A DNA stretch of 64,000 nt. Origin: Conoideocrella luteorostrata (taxonomy: Eukaryota > Ascomycota > Sordariomycetes > Hypocreales > Clavicipitaceae). Below, piece by piece: positions 1 through 12,420 of the stretch; position 1 is the first letter of the stretch; each line of letters starts with the position of its first letter. Both the position numbers and the translations under genes were made by a program. Below the pieces are notes generated by a model. The model saw only the letters and a list, made by a program, of their open reading frames with translations, had not been told where the DNA came from and ran no database searches. The stretch covers positions 124,001 through 188,000 of the forward strand of contig JASWJB010000029.1 of the NCBI GenBank assembly GCA_032433595.1, written 5' to 3'.

Positions 1-2114
1 AGCTTACACCAGAGGAAAGAAGAAGACCCCTCCGCCATCCAGTGCACTTTTAGGCGTAGCTGATGCCGCAGAAGATGCCGGTGAGGCTTTAGCTGGGCAG
101 AGGGTAGAAAGTTCTAGCCCTATGGCACAGGTTGTCGCTAATTTGCATCTCCATGATGATCCCCGACCCACGGCATTTGATGAAGAGAATAATGGAGAAA
201 GTGCTGTTCATTCGCGAGCTTCGCCAGAACTCGCAATGGCCGAGATACAAGGGCAGGTTTTTGACCCGACATCAAGCTTGGCCTTTGTGCATCGAGCGTG
301 GAAACGTCTTTCCGTGCAACATAGCGACAATGAATCCAGATTCAACAAACCGTCTTCAGAGAAGCAGCTCACATATATGATGGTTGATAAGAACTTGTCC
401 ATACACAAAGACATATCACAAAGCATTTTGCCTGATCCAGCAGAGGCAAGAACATTAACCGCTATGTACTTTGACGTGTGCATTGCCACGTATCGATTCC
501 TTAATCGCGCCTCCTTTAATACCTGGCTGGATACAATGCAAAAAAATGTAGCGGGGGACTCACCAGTGTGGTCAACAGTTGGACATGCCAAAGCTGCAAC
601 TGTATATGCTGCACTTGCCATGGCAAGACGACACCAAGAGAAGTCCAACAGCGGATTCGTTCTTGAAGATGACGCCGAGATTCTCTTACGGACTGACGAG
701 CTGTTTGCCTTCTCGGTTCAGTTAACAGACCAAGAAACCGGACTAGCTGCGCTGGAATCTGTTCAGGCTCGAATCGTTCAAACATTGTATCTGCTCACTA
801 CATCACGATTCAACCAGGCGTGGTACACCTTTGGACATGCCTTGAGAATTATTGGCGCCCTGGGCTGGCAGAGGCGAGCCAATCGAGCGCGACGGCATGT
901 ACCTAAGCCAGACTACATCTATGGCCAGTGTTGTCTGAGAACTTTCTGGTCGGCATACATAATCGACAACTACTTAGGGGTTGTGTTTGGTCGGCCTCGG
1001 CTATTTCATGATGATGACATTGATCAGGACTGGCCAGATCGGGTTAATGACGAAGAAATGACACCAGGAGGCCCATCTTGTGACGTGGCGGACCAACGCC
1101 AAGGGTGCCATATAGACTCTTTGATATTCCATGCAAAGTATGGTGAACATTTTGTCATTTTTTTCCCAGATTTTCAAAAGCTGATACTATATGTCGTAGG
1201 ATTGCAAAGATCATCGGACGTATTTCGCGAGACGTTTACTCAGGCAAATACACCACCGAGAACGGAAGAATTTCCGTCGCAAATGGCCTTACTCGTTGTG
1301 TCAACGACTGGCAGAAGAGTCTCCCTGCCCATCTTGGCAGTGTCGACCCTGCCATGTTGCTCCCAACGTACCGCCGGCAAGCTACTGTTCTCAAACTCGC
1401 ACATGCGCACGCCATCATGCATGTGAACCGCCTCTTTCTCCTTCGAAGCCCAGAATCCAACTATGTTTCACAGATTCAGGACTGCATAAAAGCTGCCAGT
1501 GGTGTCCTAGAAACAGTTGACTACATGGCGCAAGATGGGCCGATATTTCACGCATTTTGGTGGACGCACTACGTCACATTTTGTGCTTTAGTCGTGACAT
1601 ATATCTGGGAAATCAAGAATCGTCGCTTGAACAGCCAAGCAGCCAGCAAGGATAAAGGGTTGTTGTTGATGCGTTTAGCGGAAAGGTGTCACCAGCATCT
1701 CGCTGAAGCGACGGCATCAAACTCGCCGAGTCGGCGGTACGCAGTGATTCTCGAGGAGTTGCGATCATTAGCAGTGAAGCAAGCGGGACCGCAAATTTCA
1801 CAATATCTCAGCGGGAGTGGCACGGCAGTAGAAAGAGTCTCAGGTAATCTTCGAGGAGAGAATCACAATGTCCCTGAGACTGGGATGTCTTCAGAATCAG
1901 TGGGACAAGTCGGTCCTGATGAGTCACACATGGTAGATGTGCCATTTATTCTCGACGACTGGCAATTAACTGACTGGCTGGACCTTGACTCCTCAGTAAG
2001 TTGTCACGCACGTGTTGATCAGCTGCGACAAAATTTTGCTAACACTGTCGGGAGGCTTTCTGGCCAGACTTCATTGCTGATGAGTCAACAGCTTCAGATC
2101 ACAATAATCCATAG
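1..2114 (+). CDS. Fungal_trans domain transcription factor, 5' truncated by window edge
   Basis: A nuclear regulator of the Zn2Cys6 class, probably controlling a metabolic or accessory gene set; the target is unknown. The frame is already open at base 2 and begins with YTRGKKKTPPPS, the kind of sequence that follows a zinc cluster, so the DNA-binding cysteines lie outside the window. The middle region (PEARTLTAMYFDVCIATYRF, then LYLLTTSRFNQAWYTFGHA and AKIIGRISRDVYSGKYTTEN) matches the fungal-specific transcription factor domain. I infer two introns. The first is 1138-1199 (GTATGG..TAG, CTGAT branch site) and restores the frame between HAK and IAKIIGR. The second is 1996-2054 (GTAAGT..GAG, CTAAC at 2039), giving a short acidic, aromatic C-terminus and a TAG at 2112. 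The second 3' splice site (GAG) is less certain than the first. It is convergent with the reductase gene, with only about 40 bases between the stop codons. Confidence 0.85.
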
Positions 2115-2155
2115 AAGCTGTTATCTCATCTGTACGCCTGTTTGCTTTATTTATA

Positions 2156-3188
2156 TTATTTTCCGAACTTTTTCAGATTTTCAGGGCCCGCATCCTTCGC
2201 ACATTGTTGGACATGTTCGCCTCCCAGCTCCTGAAAGATGTCAAATCCCCAAATACTTTGCCAATTGTACCTTTTATTCTTTTCGATGTCATTTAGCCTC
2301 TGGAACACCTCTTGTGGGAGCTCCCTGACTTGAAGATTTGATTCAATGCGAGTCGGCGTAACGCTCTTGGGAAGAACAACAGTCCCTCGTTGGACGCCCC
2401 AAGAGTAGAGAATCTGGCCAATGTCCATATTAAGTTCTCTACTAAGATGTTCCACCAATGGATCATCAACGGCGCGAGGCTCTCCTGTCTGATTGTTTCC
2501 TAGAGGCGAGTAGGCTGCGACAAGGATACCACGAGACTGGCAGAAGTTGAACAGCTGCCTCTGCTGCAGATATGGATGGGCCTCAATTTGGTTGACTGCA
2601 GGGACAACTGTCGTCTTTTGAAGCAGGCTCTTGAGTCGGTCAACGGTGAAGTTGGAAACCCCAATAGCACGCACTTTTCCAGTTTGAAGGAGCTTTTCCA
2701 TAGCAGAATACGTAGCGCTGGGATCTATCTCAGCAAGCTGAAAAACGCCATCACTGTCTATTGGAAAGAAATCGTCACCAGATTTGAACGCTCTTCACAA
2801 TCGTCAGATCAGTTCGGTAGATGGATGGCGGGAAAGGGTGGTTGAGAACTAACACTGGCCAGTGCATAAGAAATAAATCCAAGTAATCCGTGTTGAGGTC
2901 TTTTAGGGTCTTGTCCAAAGCAGACTCAACATCCTCCGGGGCGTGTTTCGTATTCCATAGCTTGCCTGTGATAAAGATGCTTGACCGTGGCACGCCACTG
3001 GCAGCAATACCTTTACCAACCTCAACTTCGTTACGATAGATTGCGGCACAGTCAATATGACGATAACCGCAGTTTAAGGCAAGCTCAACTGCAATTTCGA
3101 CCTCGCCTGGCTTCGCCTGCCAAGTCCCGAAACCAACGGCGGGTATAGTGGCTCCGGTATTAAGAGTGAAATGACTTGGTAAGACCAT
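2156..3188 (-). CDS. Aldo/keto reductase, one intron
   Basis: NAD(P)H-dependent oxidoreductase of the AKR superfamily, likely cytosolic, reducing a carbonyl substrate; closest in style to fungal glycerol/aldose-type reductases. Exons are 3188-2854 and 2792-2156, with a 61 nt intron (GTTAGT..AAG). Splicing restores the typical HWPVAFKSGDDFFP segment. The protein is 323 residues, the normal family length. The catalytic tetrad is visible as Asp46 and Tyr51 (HIDCAAIYRNE), Lys76 (ITGKLWN) and His109 (LMHWP); the C-terminal cofactor motif is LPKSVTPTRIESN. I chose the ATG at 3188 because it gives the usual MxxxxxFTLNTGxxIPAVGFGTW start; the codon at 3230 is GTG. No lesions are seen. The substrate cannot be inferred from this sequence. 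Confidence 0.93.
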
Positions 3189-4046
3189 ATTTAAATGTTG
3201 ACTTAGCCAATGTGTAGAAATTGAAGACACTTCTATGGAAAATATTGGCGAAAGGGGTTGCGTGAAATGTAAAATTCTACAGATTATTATACTTATAGGG
3301 ATTAGTTAAAGGGCGGAAAATTACCCGCGGCTGGAATACATTTCCGGAGCGTGATCCGCAAGTTTGAAACATACTTCGGAAAATAGAAAGACCATATTTT
3401 AGGCTAAAGACACTAGTTTAGAGTCTTTCCGTTATTCCTGATCCTGGATCCTAATTCCCAGGTCCGAAAGCTCGCATTTCATATTAATATAATTAATCTT
3501 ATTTGATTTGACCGGTTCACCGACTGACCTGACGCCTCTAGGCTATGCAGATCGACAATGATTAAAGGTATGTCGGCGTGCGTCACATCCTTCAATTCTG
3601 GAGATTAAGTCCAGCCCAATTCCACCTTCCAGACAGCTGCAGCCCACATTCTCTTTTGCAAGCACTGGTTGTCATCACGTCAAATGTGACTGTGGGATGA
3701 GTTTGCAGTCTGTGATTAGAAGTAGCGGTAGTGTTAATAGCTAGTAGAGCTCCTAGCTCCGTCAAGGGAAAAAGGCAGTTTACCTTCTTTTTTCCAATTA
3801 CCCCATCGATAGGAAGGCTTTAATGAAGATGCGGCGACTGACTCTTGTTTTGTAGCATCCCACGTTTGTCCACATGCACCATCGCTTTGTGATTAAGTGC
3901 AGACGGTTTGGTACAGAGCCGGAAAACCAGCTTTGTGTAACTGCCCGCAATTATTTCAGGGTATGCGGCAAACTGCGTATAACTCGGTGCGTGATTCCAG
4001 TGAAAAATTCACGCTACAACGCAGCCCGCTGTGTTCGGCTATTCAG
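3189..4046. other. Intergenic, no gene recognised
   Basis: Upstream region of the reductase. I see no convincing reading frame, RNA gene or repeat here. It is fairly AT-rich near 3240-3520. Confidence 0.6.
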
Positions 4047-4195
4047 CCCCTGTTACTCAGTGGAGGCGCGATGGCTAAAGCACCTAATGATGGAAGTCCC
4101 TGTAGCTTAGGGGGCCCGTCGCGCATCCGGTACCCACTAAGTCAAACACCGTAGCTCAGTGAAGGCGGCCGCCCCTATAACTTAGTGGAGGCGTT
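4047..4195. repeat. Cluster of four degenerate ~22 bp repeats
   Basis: Four variants of a core close to CCTGTAGCTTAGTGGAGGCG lie at about 4047-4070, 4097-4118, 4148-4170 and 4171-4195. Spacings between starts are about 50, 51 and 23 bases. Differences among copies are mostly transitions. The cluster could be a transposon terminus or subterminal repeats; no coding remnant sits beside it. Confidence 0.6.
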
Positions 4196-4674
4196 ACCAT
4201 TAAAACCCCACTAAAAACTACCAACTTCGTCAGCAGCTTCTAACCACTATTATTCACATCCAGCGTTCTGACGCTTAAAAGAGAAATGCCCTGGCGACTT
4301 GCGCCTGTACCCGCAGATGCTTTATTTGTAGTTTGATCAGGCAAAATTTCTATTCGCTATTGATTCTCTCCAAACAGATGTCTGCATGCAAGTAACCATC
4401 GGTGAGAATTATCTTCTGCATTAACCACCCGAGAAATATTATTATCGCAGAACTATACCTGCTCCAGTGGCTGAAATGACACAGCAAACGTTGAAACAAT
4501 ATCTGACTACCAGTTATCAATTTTAAAGTCTTCACTGGGATGGGTTCATTGAGCCTTGATCGTTTTGAACTTGTATTTATTTTCTTTTTGGCCTAAAACT
4601 TGTCTACTGGTTTTCGGCCGCTAAATCGCGCCTGTTACGCCGTCCAAGGCTCGGCTAGTAAGAACTTGTGTCGC
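4196..4674. other. Intergenic, no gene recognised
   Basis: No supported reading frame or repeat. It may be the decayed downstream part of the minus-strand relic that follows, but I cannot align it. Confidence 0.5.
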
Positions 4675-5160
4675 TCAGCCCATCAAAGGGTGAGGAATAT
4701 TGTTTAACATTAATATTTTGCCTTCGGAAGTTTTATGCTTAGGTACACCTCTAAGATCTGTCAAGTTGGGGCTACCTTGCCTGACAAAAGCTTTTAAGCT
4801 TGGCGAAGAGGTTGGAGAGCGCGTCGTTCCCCCGCTTCGATCAATGGATAGATGCTTGTTGTTCACAATTGAATGCTGCAATGGTGGAAGATCTGTGCTA
4901 TCTTTTTGACACGCAAGAAATCCTCTGGCTCTATATATTGATTATTGGAGGGCGTTACGCGCGAGCGATATTTCCGACAGGTTTTCCCAGAATTGCCGGG
5001 GGGTCGGAGGAGAAAGCGGGATGATGAATCTTTCGCTTCTTATGTGAACGGTCGATGGCGTTATCCAGTGCGTGATGGGATGTCGGGTACTCTTTACGCT
5101 TGCGCAATGTGGTGTTCTTCGGAAGCCGGGAGAGATTCCGCAGCGAGTCCATTCTCGAAA
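4675..5160 (-). pseudogene. Relic of a DUF7924-like gene, N-terminal part
   Basis: On the minus strand, fragments in different frames read KKRKIHHP, then PPTPRQFWENLSEISLARNALQ, and further on LKAFVRQGSPNLTDLRGVPK. The same order of elements (basic stretch, PP..FWDNLS.IW..RALREL, LARFAR.GGPDLRSLRG) occurs in the larger relic at 37.5-39.0 kb. This is therefore a decayed paralogue of that family, cut off before the ExK region. The fragments are separated by stops and frame changes. The family name is from memory and less certain than the relationship between the two relics. Confidence 0.6.
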
Positions 5161-8100
5161 GAGCTCGTCATGGTTCCTGATGGGACTGGGGAAACACGCC
5201 GTTTTCATTTGGCAGAGTGGTTGTCGCGCCGGGGGCAGGCTCAGGCGGACTGGAGGAGACAGGACAATCGACAGGGGCCTCGATGATTGGCTTACAATAA
5301 GGTGGGAGCGAATCCCTAGCAAAGTCCTGACATGCCTAGGACGACTGATGCGCACAAAGCGGGGCATCTCTGTGGTGGGTTTGCGAGGTCCTGCTCTGCC
5401 AACAAAGCCACCTGCTCACGACACAATATTTCGCACTGCCATACAAGTCACAAGCCACAAGCACACTCCAGCCACTTGACTTGAGTAGCTCTAGCAGGTG
5501 GGTATCGCCCCTGTAGGAAATCGAGGTAAAAGCTGGCGGCACCCAAACATATAGCTGGATTATCGCAATATTGTGAATTGCCGCAACACTTGGAATCGTG
5601 CTTTGCTACGAGAACGGGAGGGCAGAAAGTTTCTAGACGCATTCGTTACGTACACGTTGCATGGACATGTTGCAAAACCTGGTATTGATGTCAGACATTG
5701 CCCCGCTACTGCTTCAGGGAATATTGGCTAAAAGGCCTCATAAATGGAGTGCCCGTTGCAAAGCACAATTATCCTCTTGACATGCACTGCAAACAGTGAC
5801 TTGGTACAACGGGTCCCATCCTGCGACAGAACTAATAACAGTTTTACTCGCAGTGCGTCGCCTTATGTGTAGATGCGATCAGATAAGCCGACGTTATGAC
5901 GCTGACGTTACATATTCTTATCTGGCGCGGTGGCAGACACTGTGACTACAACTCTGCACCGGAGACGCGTTTAAATCAGGTGGATTTTGAGGGGCCTGCA
6001 GAGTGCTTTTGTAGCGAGTAGGCTGGGTGGTCGCTGCCAACAAAGTCCCGACGCAAACATCCAAAATACGCCGGGATGTTCATCGCATGAAGGCTTTCAC
6101 CATAATAGTTTGCAATTTTATTTAAACAAATCGTACGACTCTCCAAATTGATATTTATGGCCCATCTCAGCCTGCACGTCCGAACAGACGCCGTGATACA
6201 GCACACGTACCGGTTATGGTGCGAGACCCTCGCGGTACGGAAATGCAGAACCTGTCATAACTTGAATTGATCGAGAAGCTAAACAGACAACTGACGGTTT
6301 TAATGTCCATCTCTGCCACAATTTTTCAAGGCACCGGCTTCCAGCCCCGAACTCCTGCTTTTTGTAGTCTGAAGCAGTCCTTCTGATCGCTGGCGGGTAT
6401 ACTTTCTCCTTTATGTCGACGATGAGTATAGGGTGGGGAGCCGTCAAGTTGTTGACTCACCAAGTCAGAGGATGCCATGGGAAATGACGGACCGTTCCGT
6501 AGACTTGAAGTCGTAATGTTTCTGTTTTCGCCGCTCGTCGCCCTGCTGCAGAGAGAAGCAATTTTGAAGCAGACCGCGAATATGCTGAGTCCCACCAGGT
6601 AGACGACTTCTGCTCAGATGTCAGCACAGCTCCATTGTACCTTGAAACGACTGCTATTTCACTCAATGTTTATTTTTCCATATTGCGCGGCACTTAGTGA
6701 CGACAAGCATCTTACTATGTATCAAGACACCGAGTCCAGCACTGGCGGCGTGTGGAGCTGTTGCTCAAGCTTGCTCGGGCAGTGCGAGGTTGTGCTACAG
6801 CTGGTAAACAGGGCTGTTGGCACTGCCTCGTGTGTCTTTAGCGTCCCTCGCCCGCTATATGTCGTAGTCCCGCACCGCGACGCGCCCGCGCTGCAGCGCA
6901 TTAGCTCCACACATTTGACCCCATACGATGTCAAGTTGCGTTGTGCCTGTCCCACCACAAATGATTGAGCTTTTGTGGCATTGGTCATGGCGTCGAAACA
7001 ATATGAGGCGGCCGGCGACAGGCCACCTGCTGTTAAATTTTAGGTCCTCTTTGGGCAGCATCCCTATAACAGTAAACGTCGCTATTATGGCGCTCGTTGC
7101 GATTCCCCTTCAGCGTAACACGCACTTTGTCAGACACCTGTGGACAGGCCTAGGCAATGTCTGCCAGGATGGCAGGATAAGACTAAGAGTGAAGTCGTAG
7201 TGTCCAAGAGATTGAGGCTGTTTCAGCTGCCTAGGCAGCGATGTTCTCTTCGCGGTCTGCATGCCGATCTTCCCGTCTGCCAGGAGTAGTGTTTGGCGGT
7301 GAAGTTGCCTGCTACTTGACACCTCTCAGGCAGGAGCCACCGCAGCAGAATGTTAACTGCAGTATTGCACAAGGTCCAGTGGCAGAACTTTATAATGGTT
7401 GTTCTGTTGACTGTTAGCTACTGTACGGTACTCTGCAGGTAAGTGCTGGTCGCCTCTAATACACCAGGGCGCGCGAGTTTTCCTACGTACGATTGTCATG
7501 ACCCTCGGTCGCGTACTGGTGCCGCCCCAGTTGTCGTTACGGGGAATGTTTCGTAGGCTGCGTTAGTCTTTTTGACACATCAGGAATTCTTATTCTTGTC
7601 CAAAGTTCTTGAAGAAGAACGATGTTATTTTGTTCTAAGTCGGCTACTGCCAAGGCGCAGTTGTGAGCTGTATAGAGCGCAGAAATGAAAAAGTATTTTA
7701 CGGCCTTAAGAGATTTGAGTATAATTAGGCTAACTACCTCAGCATTTCAATGCCAAGAAAATAAGGTGTTACAGGAAAGTTGCGTTTCATACGACAATAG
7801 ATATTTGTGGGAGACAAGGTACCCTAGACCACACTACCAGTGGGTGTCAAGGATAAAGATTGACCAGCTCACCAGAAATAAATGGTTGAGAAATGGTTCT
7901 ATCTGCTTCCCAATCGAGAGCAGGAAACCATTAGTTACTATGCTCAGATAAATTCAAGATTGCGGTGGATTATCGCGGCACAAGGTCCGAATACAGGAAG
8001 TCTTTCATAGTGTTCCTGTTGGAAAGTAGAGACGTCATCGACAAGTAGATTGGCTGAGCTACTACAAAAGGCGAACCTGTACGTATGCCGAAGTTTCGGT

Positions 8101-8243
8101 ATTAATTTAGTCATATCATACAGTAAACCATTATCTAGCACTTGTGATAATGCCTTGAGTCATTCGACCTCCTTTGCAGGGCAGAATTTGCTTTACTTAC
8201 TGTCCCCCAAGACGAGTAAAGTAGCATCAGTTGTCACGTTAGC
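5161..8243. other. Gene-poor 3.1 kb, nothing recognised
   Basis: Many short overlapping frames occur on both strands but none shows a family motif, an intron chain or codon bias that I can support. No RNA gene or clear repeat was seen. Probably decayed repeat DNA or regulatory space. Confidence 0.5.
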
Positions 8244-9556
8244 TCAGGTCGTCTTTCTATCTGCAAGCGATGTGCCAGGGCCAAAGCGATCATTAAATCG
8301 CCTAGTGTCTTCTGAGTGACCTGGCTCTTGAGGCGACTGGTACTGGCCACGATCTTTATCATTTATCTGGGAGGATTGTATATGCTGTGCATCTAACTGT
8401 GTAAGAGCCTCCATTGACTTTTGCACAGTCTCGTCACTCACTTGCCCTCCGAAATGTCTTGAACGATCCTTAAGGTTAAGGCGCCTAGCTAAGACCAGAT
8501 CGTTGACTGTTGACACCGAAAATGCGTAACTATTATCACTCAGGGTGATGTCCTCAAAAACATTGCTCCGCTCTTCTGCCAACTCGCTTGCTTCGGTCAC
8601 AATCCGAATACACTGGCTGACGCTCTCCTTTGTTTGCTGGAGCTGGGCCAGCTGCGCGGCAACGGGCCCAGACAGGGCTTCTTCCACAGACATTTTCTCC
8701 AACTGGGTATCAATAAGGGCTGCGTGCGTCCTCAACCGAGATACAAGAGATTGAATGGAGCCTTTGGCTTCGTGCAATCCTGACTTGACATGCTTATACG
8801 CGGAAGGGCGGTCTGAGTAGCAAGGGTGCTCTGTAGATTTCGTTTCGAACTGCACGATCTGCGTGGACAATTCAGCACACATTCTGAGGCCTTGCTGAGT
8901 GCTCTCCTTCTCTTGCAGCATTGCATTCCACTCAGTCGCGACGTCATCCACAGCCGTGACATCTCCTGCCTTCAGTCTGTCGATCTTATCCTGCAGGTCT
9001 TTCAGGTGGGTGTCCAGGTCGTTCGTTGTATCAATGATCATGTCCTTGTAGGTTTCGAGGACGTCGGGCGGGACGGCGGCGATGCGGCTACAAACATGGC
9101 GATCGTGAGCACGACTGCGTGGAAGTAAAGATGCAAGCACGAGAACTGGGTTACTCACAGGTTTGCGTTAGCCAGCGCAATGTTAATGGTTGACTTATGT
9201 GCTGCTAGCATAAGCCTGAAGTCATTAATGTCTCCCTGAAGATATTTCTGCGTGATCCAATCGCGCATACTTGGACGCGAGGTTTCGCCCGAATGTTTTG
9301 TGCACCGGGCAATAACTGCTCCGTACTCTTCGCAAGCTTTACCACAGCGCTTGAGTGGAAGTTCGAGGAGTTTGAAGTCGAGCGTTGGGTTGCTGGCTAC
9401 AGTCTCCAGTAGCGACTCCAGCACCCCAGTTAGATCATTGACCTCTGTCTTCAGAGCACGGGCGTCCTTGTTTTGACTCTGGAAACTACGAATAGTTCCA
9501 TGAAGGGCCATGCTTGCTCTGAGGGCAGAACCCCCGATCCCCAGAACGTCTGCCAT
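8244..9556 (-). CDS. HeLo-like domain protein (fungal STAND N-terminal domain), standalone
   Basis: The HeLo-like N-terminal domain is found at the front of fungal NLR/STAND receptors and in stand-alone proteins; in studied relatives the domain acts at membranes in regulated cell death. Exons are 9556-9159 and 9087-8244, with a 71 nt intron (GTGAGT..TAG). The spliced product is 413 residues. It starts MADVLGIGGSALRASMALHG, followed by DLTGVLESLL, a conserved Cys/Arg region (RCGKACEEYG) and a long helical coiled-coil-like stretch (VLETYKDMIIDTTNDL.., NAMLQEKESTQQGLRMCAEL). The C-terminal ~100 residues are polar and unstructured-looking, with no NACHT or repeat domain. Either this is a stand-alone effector or the receptor half has been lost; no relic of one lies downstream. 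A fragment of a paralogue is at 35.4 kb. Confidence 0.82.
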
Positions 9557-12420
9557 GACGGGTATCCAAAGGTCTGATGGAGTGCTGGAGGCAGGCGACG
9601 GCAGGATGGAGTTTGAGCCGCCTCGAATGCTTTATACGCGTTAAAAATCATCTGCATGAGCGTTTAGCCGCCGCCCGAGGTTGACACAAGTCGCCGACGG
9701 CAGTACGTGATGGAAGACGGACATGGGCCCACCACACGTGGCTGGGAAGGTTGGGAGAGGCGCAGTTCCATTACGCCCCGTGGCCCCCTCACTGTCGGGC
9801 CGCCGATGTTGCCCATCGCACCAGCATCCGGTCGTTGGTTTGCGTGAAAACCCCCCCACCACTTCCGCCTCACCATTTTTCTCTTGCGCTGTCCTGCCTG
9901 ATGTTCATCAAGCGCCAACGTTAGGGTCATCATTCCTACCTACAAGTACATATATTGTACGTTGGATCTGTGCGCAGCTTTGTCTCAAAGTCATCTCAGC
10001 GGCGAGAGGTTGTGGAGGTAGCTCTTGTGGACGCACATGCTAATGGACGTGATATGCCTCGTAAACGGCCACAGCAAGTTGGCTGGCTCCTGGGTGAGCT
10101 GCATCAGCGTGACCGGGCGTATGCGCTAAAGACCAGCGATGCGAGATGAAACAGGGCGGCGAATTGCATTCGCTTACGCTTCCAGTGGTGCATTCTGATC
10201 CAATAATTCTCGTGACTCAATGCAGCTGTATCTGCGTCGACAAAGTCTCGCCCAGCACAGCTAATTAGCCCAAGCGGTGCGGTATTTAGTGTCCCGCTCA
10301 TCCCCCGCAGAATTTATTCTTGGTTTGGAGAGTTATCACGTCTTATCCAATCCGCTGTGGAAGGTCGACTGATGTTGATACTCAGATAGCTGCATGGGCC
10401 AAAGCTTGAACTATACGTAAAACCCATCCTAATATCTGCCAAGCTACACACGGCTGGTGACGACGCAAACGCGCCGTGTAACGACCACGACAATGTCAAC
10501 TCTGGCGGGCGCCCGAGCTGTACCCCATTGACTTGGTGACTTCATTATTAGAGAAATTGGGCTCGTGTTCCGCAGTGAGACTGAGCCGGTTTTCGACAAG
10601 CTCATTTAGAGCTAGCCCTGTCTGGCGCTCTTCCTCGTATGCTGTGAGCTAGCTGGTGCCGCGTAGCTCTGCCGCCGGTCGTTCTTGCGTGCGACTAGCT
10701 ATGCTGTGCTGTCCGGAACTAATGAGGATATCGCACGAGTACAAGTCAGGCAGGTGCGATCCCGATTGAAATCCCAGACCCGATATCAATTGGGCATCCA
10801 CAAGTATCCGATCAGGTGCTGCGGTGTGCGGTCAAGTAGTGGCAACAAAGTTTCTTCCTATTCTCTCAAAGGACATCGCTAGCCACAAACGTCGAACCGT
10901 AGAACTCAAAATTACAGTTCAGCGCATTGTTCTTCCGCGACTGACGTCCCGAGAACTGAATTTCAGTCTCTGTTGTCAGTCCGCATCATCTAGGACCGAA
11001 GAGCGTGCATACTGACAGGACGGGTCCTGAAAGAAGAGAGCACATGGGACAAGTTCACGACAATTCATCACCAAGTTCATTCTCACAGATTCGTTTACCG
11101 GACTGAAATGGCGACCGATCTATCTTAACAACTACGATGGAGCCGCGCCAGTAGGAGGTGACGTGGTCGAGGCGCTCATTAGGGCGTCATATGTCGATGG
11201 TGGAAATATGCGAAGCGCAAGCGTGCAGTCCAATGTTTATCAACGATGAAAGTCGCAACGTATTGTGCAACCTATCCCGGAATGGGGTGAAAATCTAGTC
11301 TGAAATGCAGCTTCTCGGAAGGCCCACTGGATGCACATTCACGAGAAAGTCCCTGCAACTGCCTATCGGCAAATCAATCTGAAGAATCCTGACCCTCTTA
11401 CTTCTGTGCCGCGAGCTACAGCGACTCTCTAGTACATCGTTGTCTTCCCCGCTTCAGTCTTCTGCACGACCCAGCTCTCCTACGGCTAAGGAGCCGCTGT
11501 CGCACATTCTTGTGAACAAAGTGGATGCGCCGGACGGGGTGGGAGGCTCCCTTCATGAATGCAAAACCGGCCCCTACTGCGCTATATCAAATCCTCATTG
11601 GGGCGGATGGGCCCTACAATCTGGGAACGTTCGGCTGGAAACCGACATTATCGGCCAAAAATTCACTGGGACGTACTCCATACTCCGTACCTTGTTAGGT
11701 CTTTAATAATGGCGCATCAGTTTTTATGGGGCTTTAAACCAAGGTGCGATAACCTAATCGCGCCGCAAGCGTGCTATTTTTCTGTGAAAGTCACTCTGAA
11801 AAAGCAGTCAGCCGTCAGAACCACCGGCCCCCTAGTACGAATAGTAAATGACATCACCGTTCTTCAGGTATTTGTCGATCACTATCTATATGAATGTATA
11901 AACTTCTGAGCTCGGTTTCATGGGATTAAATTATTAGTGATATTGTGGGTGTTTAGGCAGCCTGCGTATGGAGCTTTCCTCTATTTGCCGACACCTGTTC
12001 TAGTATCGCGATTAACTAGAGTCCCTGACTCGCCGCTGAATAATGCGTGAGCTGCAACGGCGGCTCCTGAACTAGCGAAGCACCTACGACTCCCATTGCT
12101 GCACTTTGAGTGACCAATCCTGCAAACTGTATGCCGGAAGCGATTAAGCCTACGGTAACACCAATCTAATCACAAGTGAAAAGTGTAACAAATGTGTTGC
12201 CTTGCCGGCAACCGGCCCGATGTTGCTAAACCTAGCGGCTTCGAGCGCGGGACCCGTAATTGAGCCGCCTGAGAGAGTGCCGGTTGCGATTCGCCGCGGG
12301 GATCAGCACATTTCGAGGATTACTCACGATCAAAGCTGCGGAGCACTAATGCCTAAGCCGCCGATGCAGCAGTGTTGAAGGTAACTTCCTTGACGTCATT
12401 GCCGATACCCTTCTAGTCAG
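9557..12420. other. Gene-poor 2.9 kb
   Basis: The first 100-400 bases are the promoter side of the HeLo-like gene. The rest shows only short chance frames. A TACTCCGTA motif is present at 11681. No RNA gene or transposase remnant recognised. Confidence 0.5.

Noticed and set aside
1138..1169. A shorter intron ending at TTTTCCCAG in the transcription factor gene
   Set aside because: It would be only 32 nt; extending to TAG at 1199 gives 62 nt with a branch site and restores the conserved domain.
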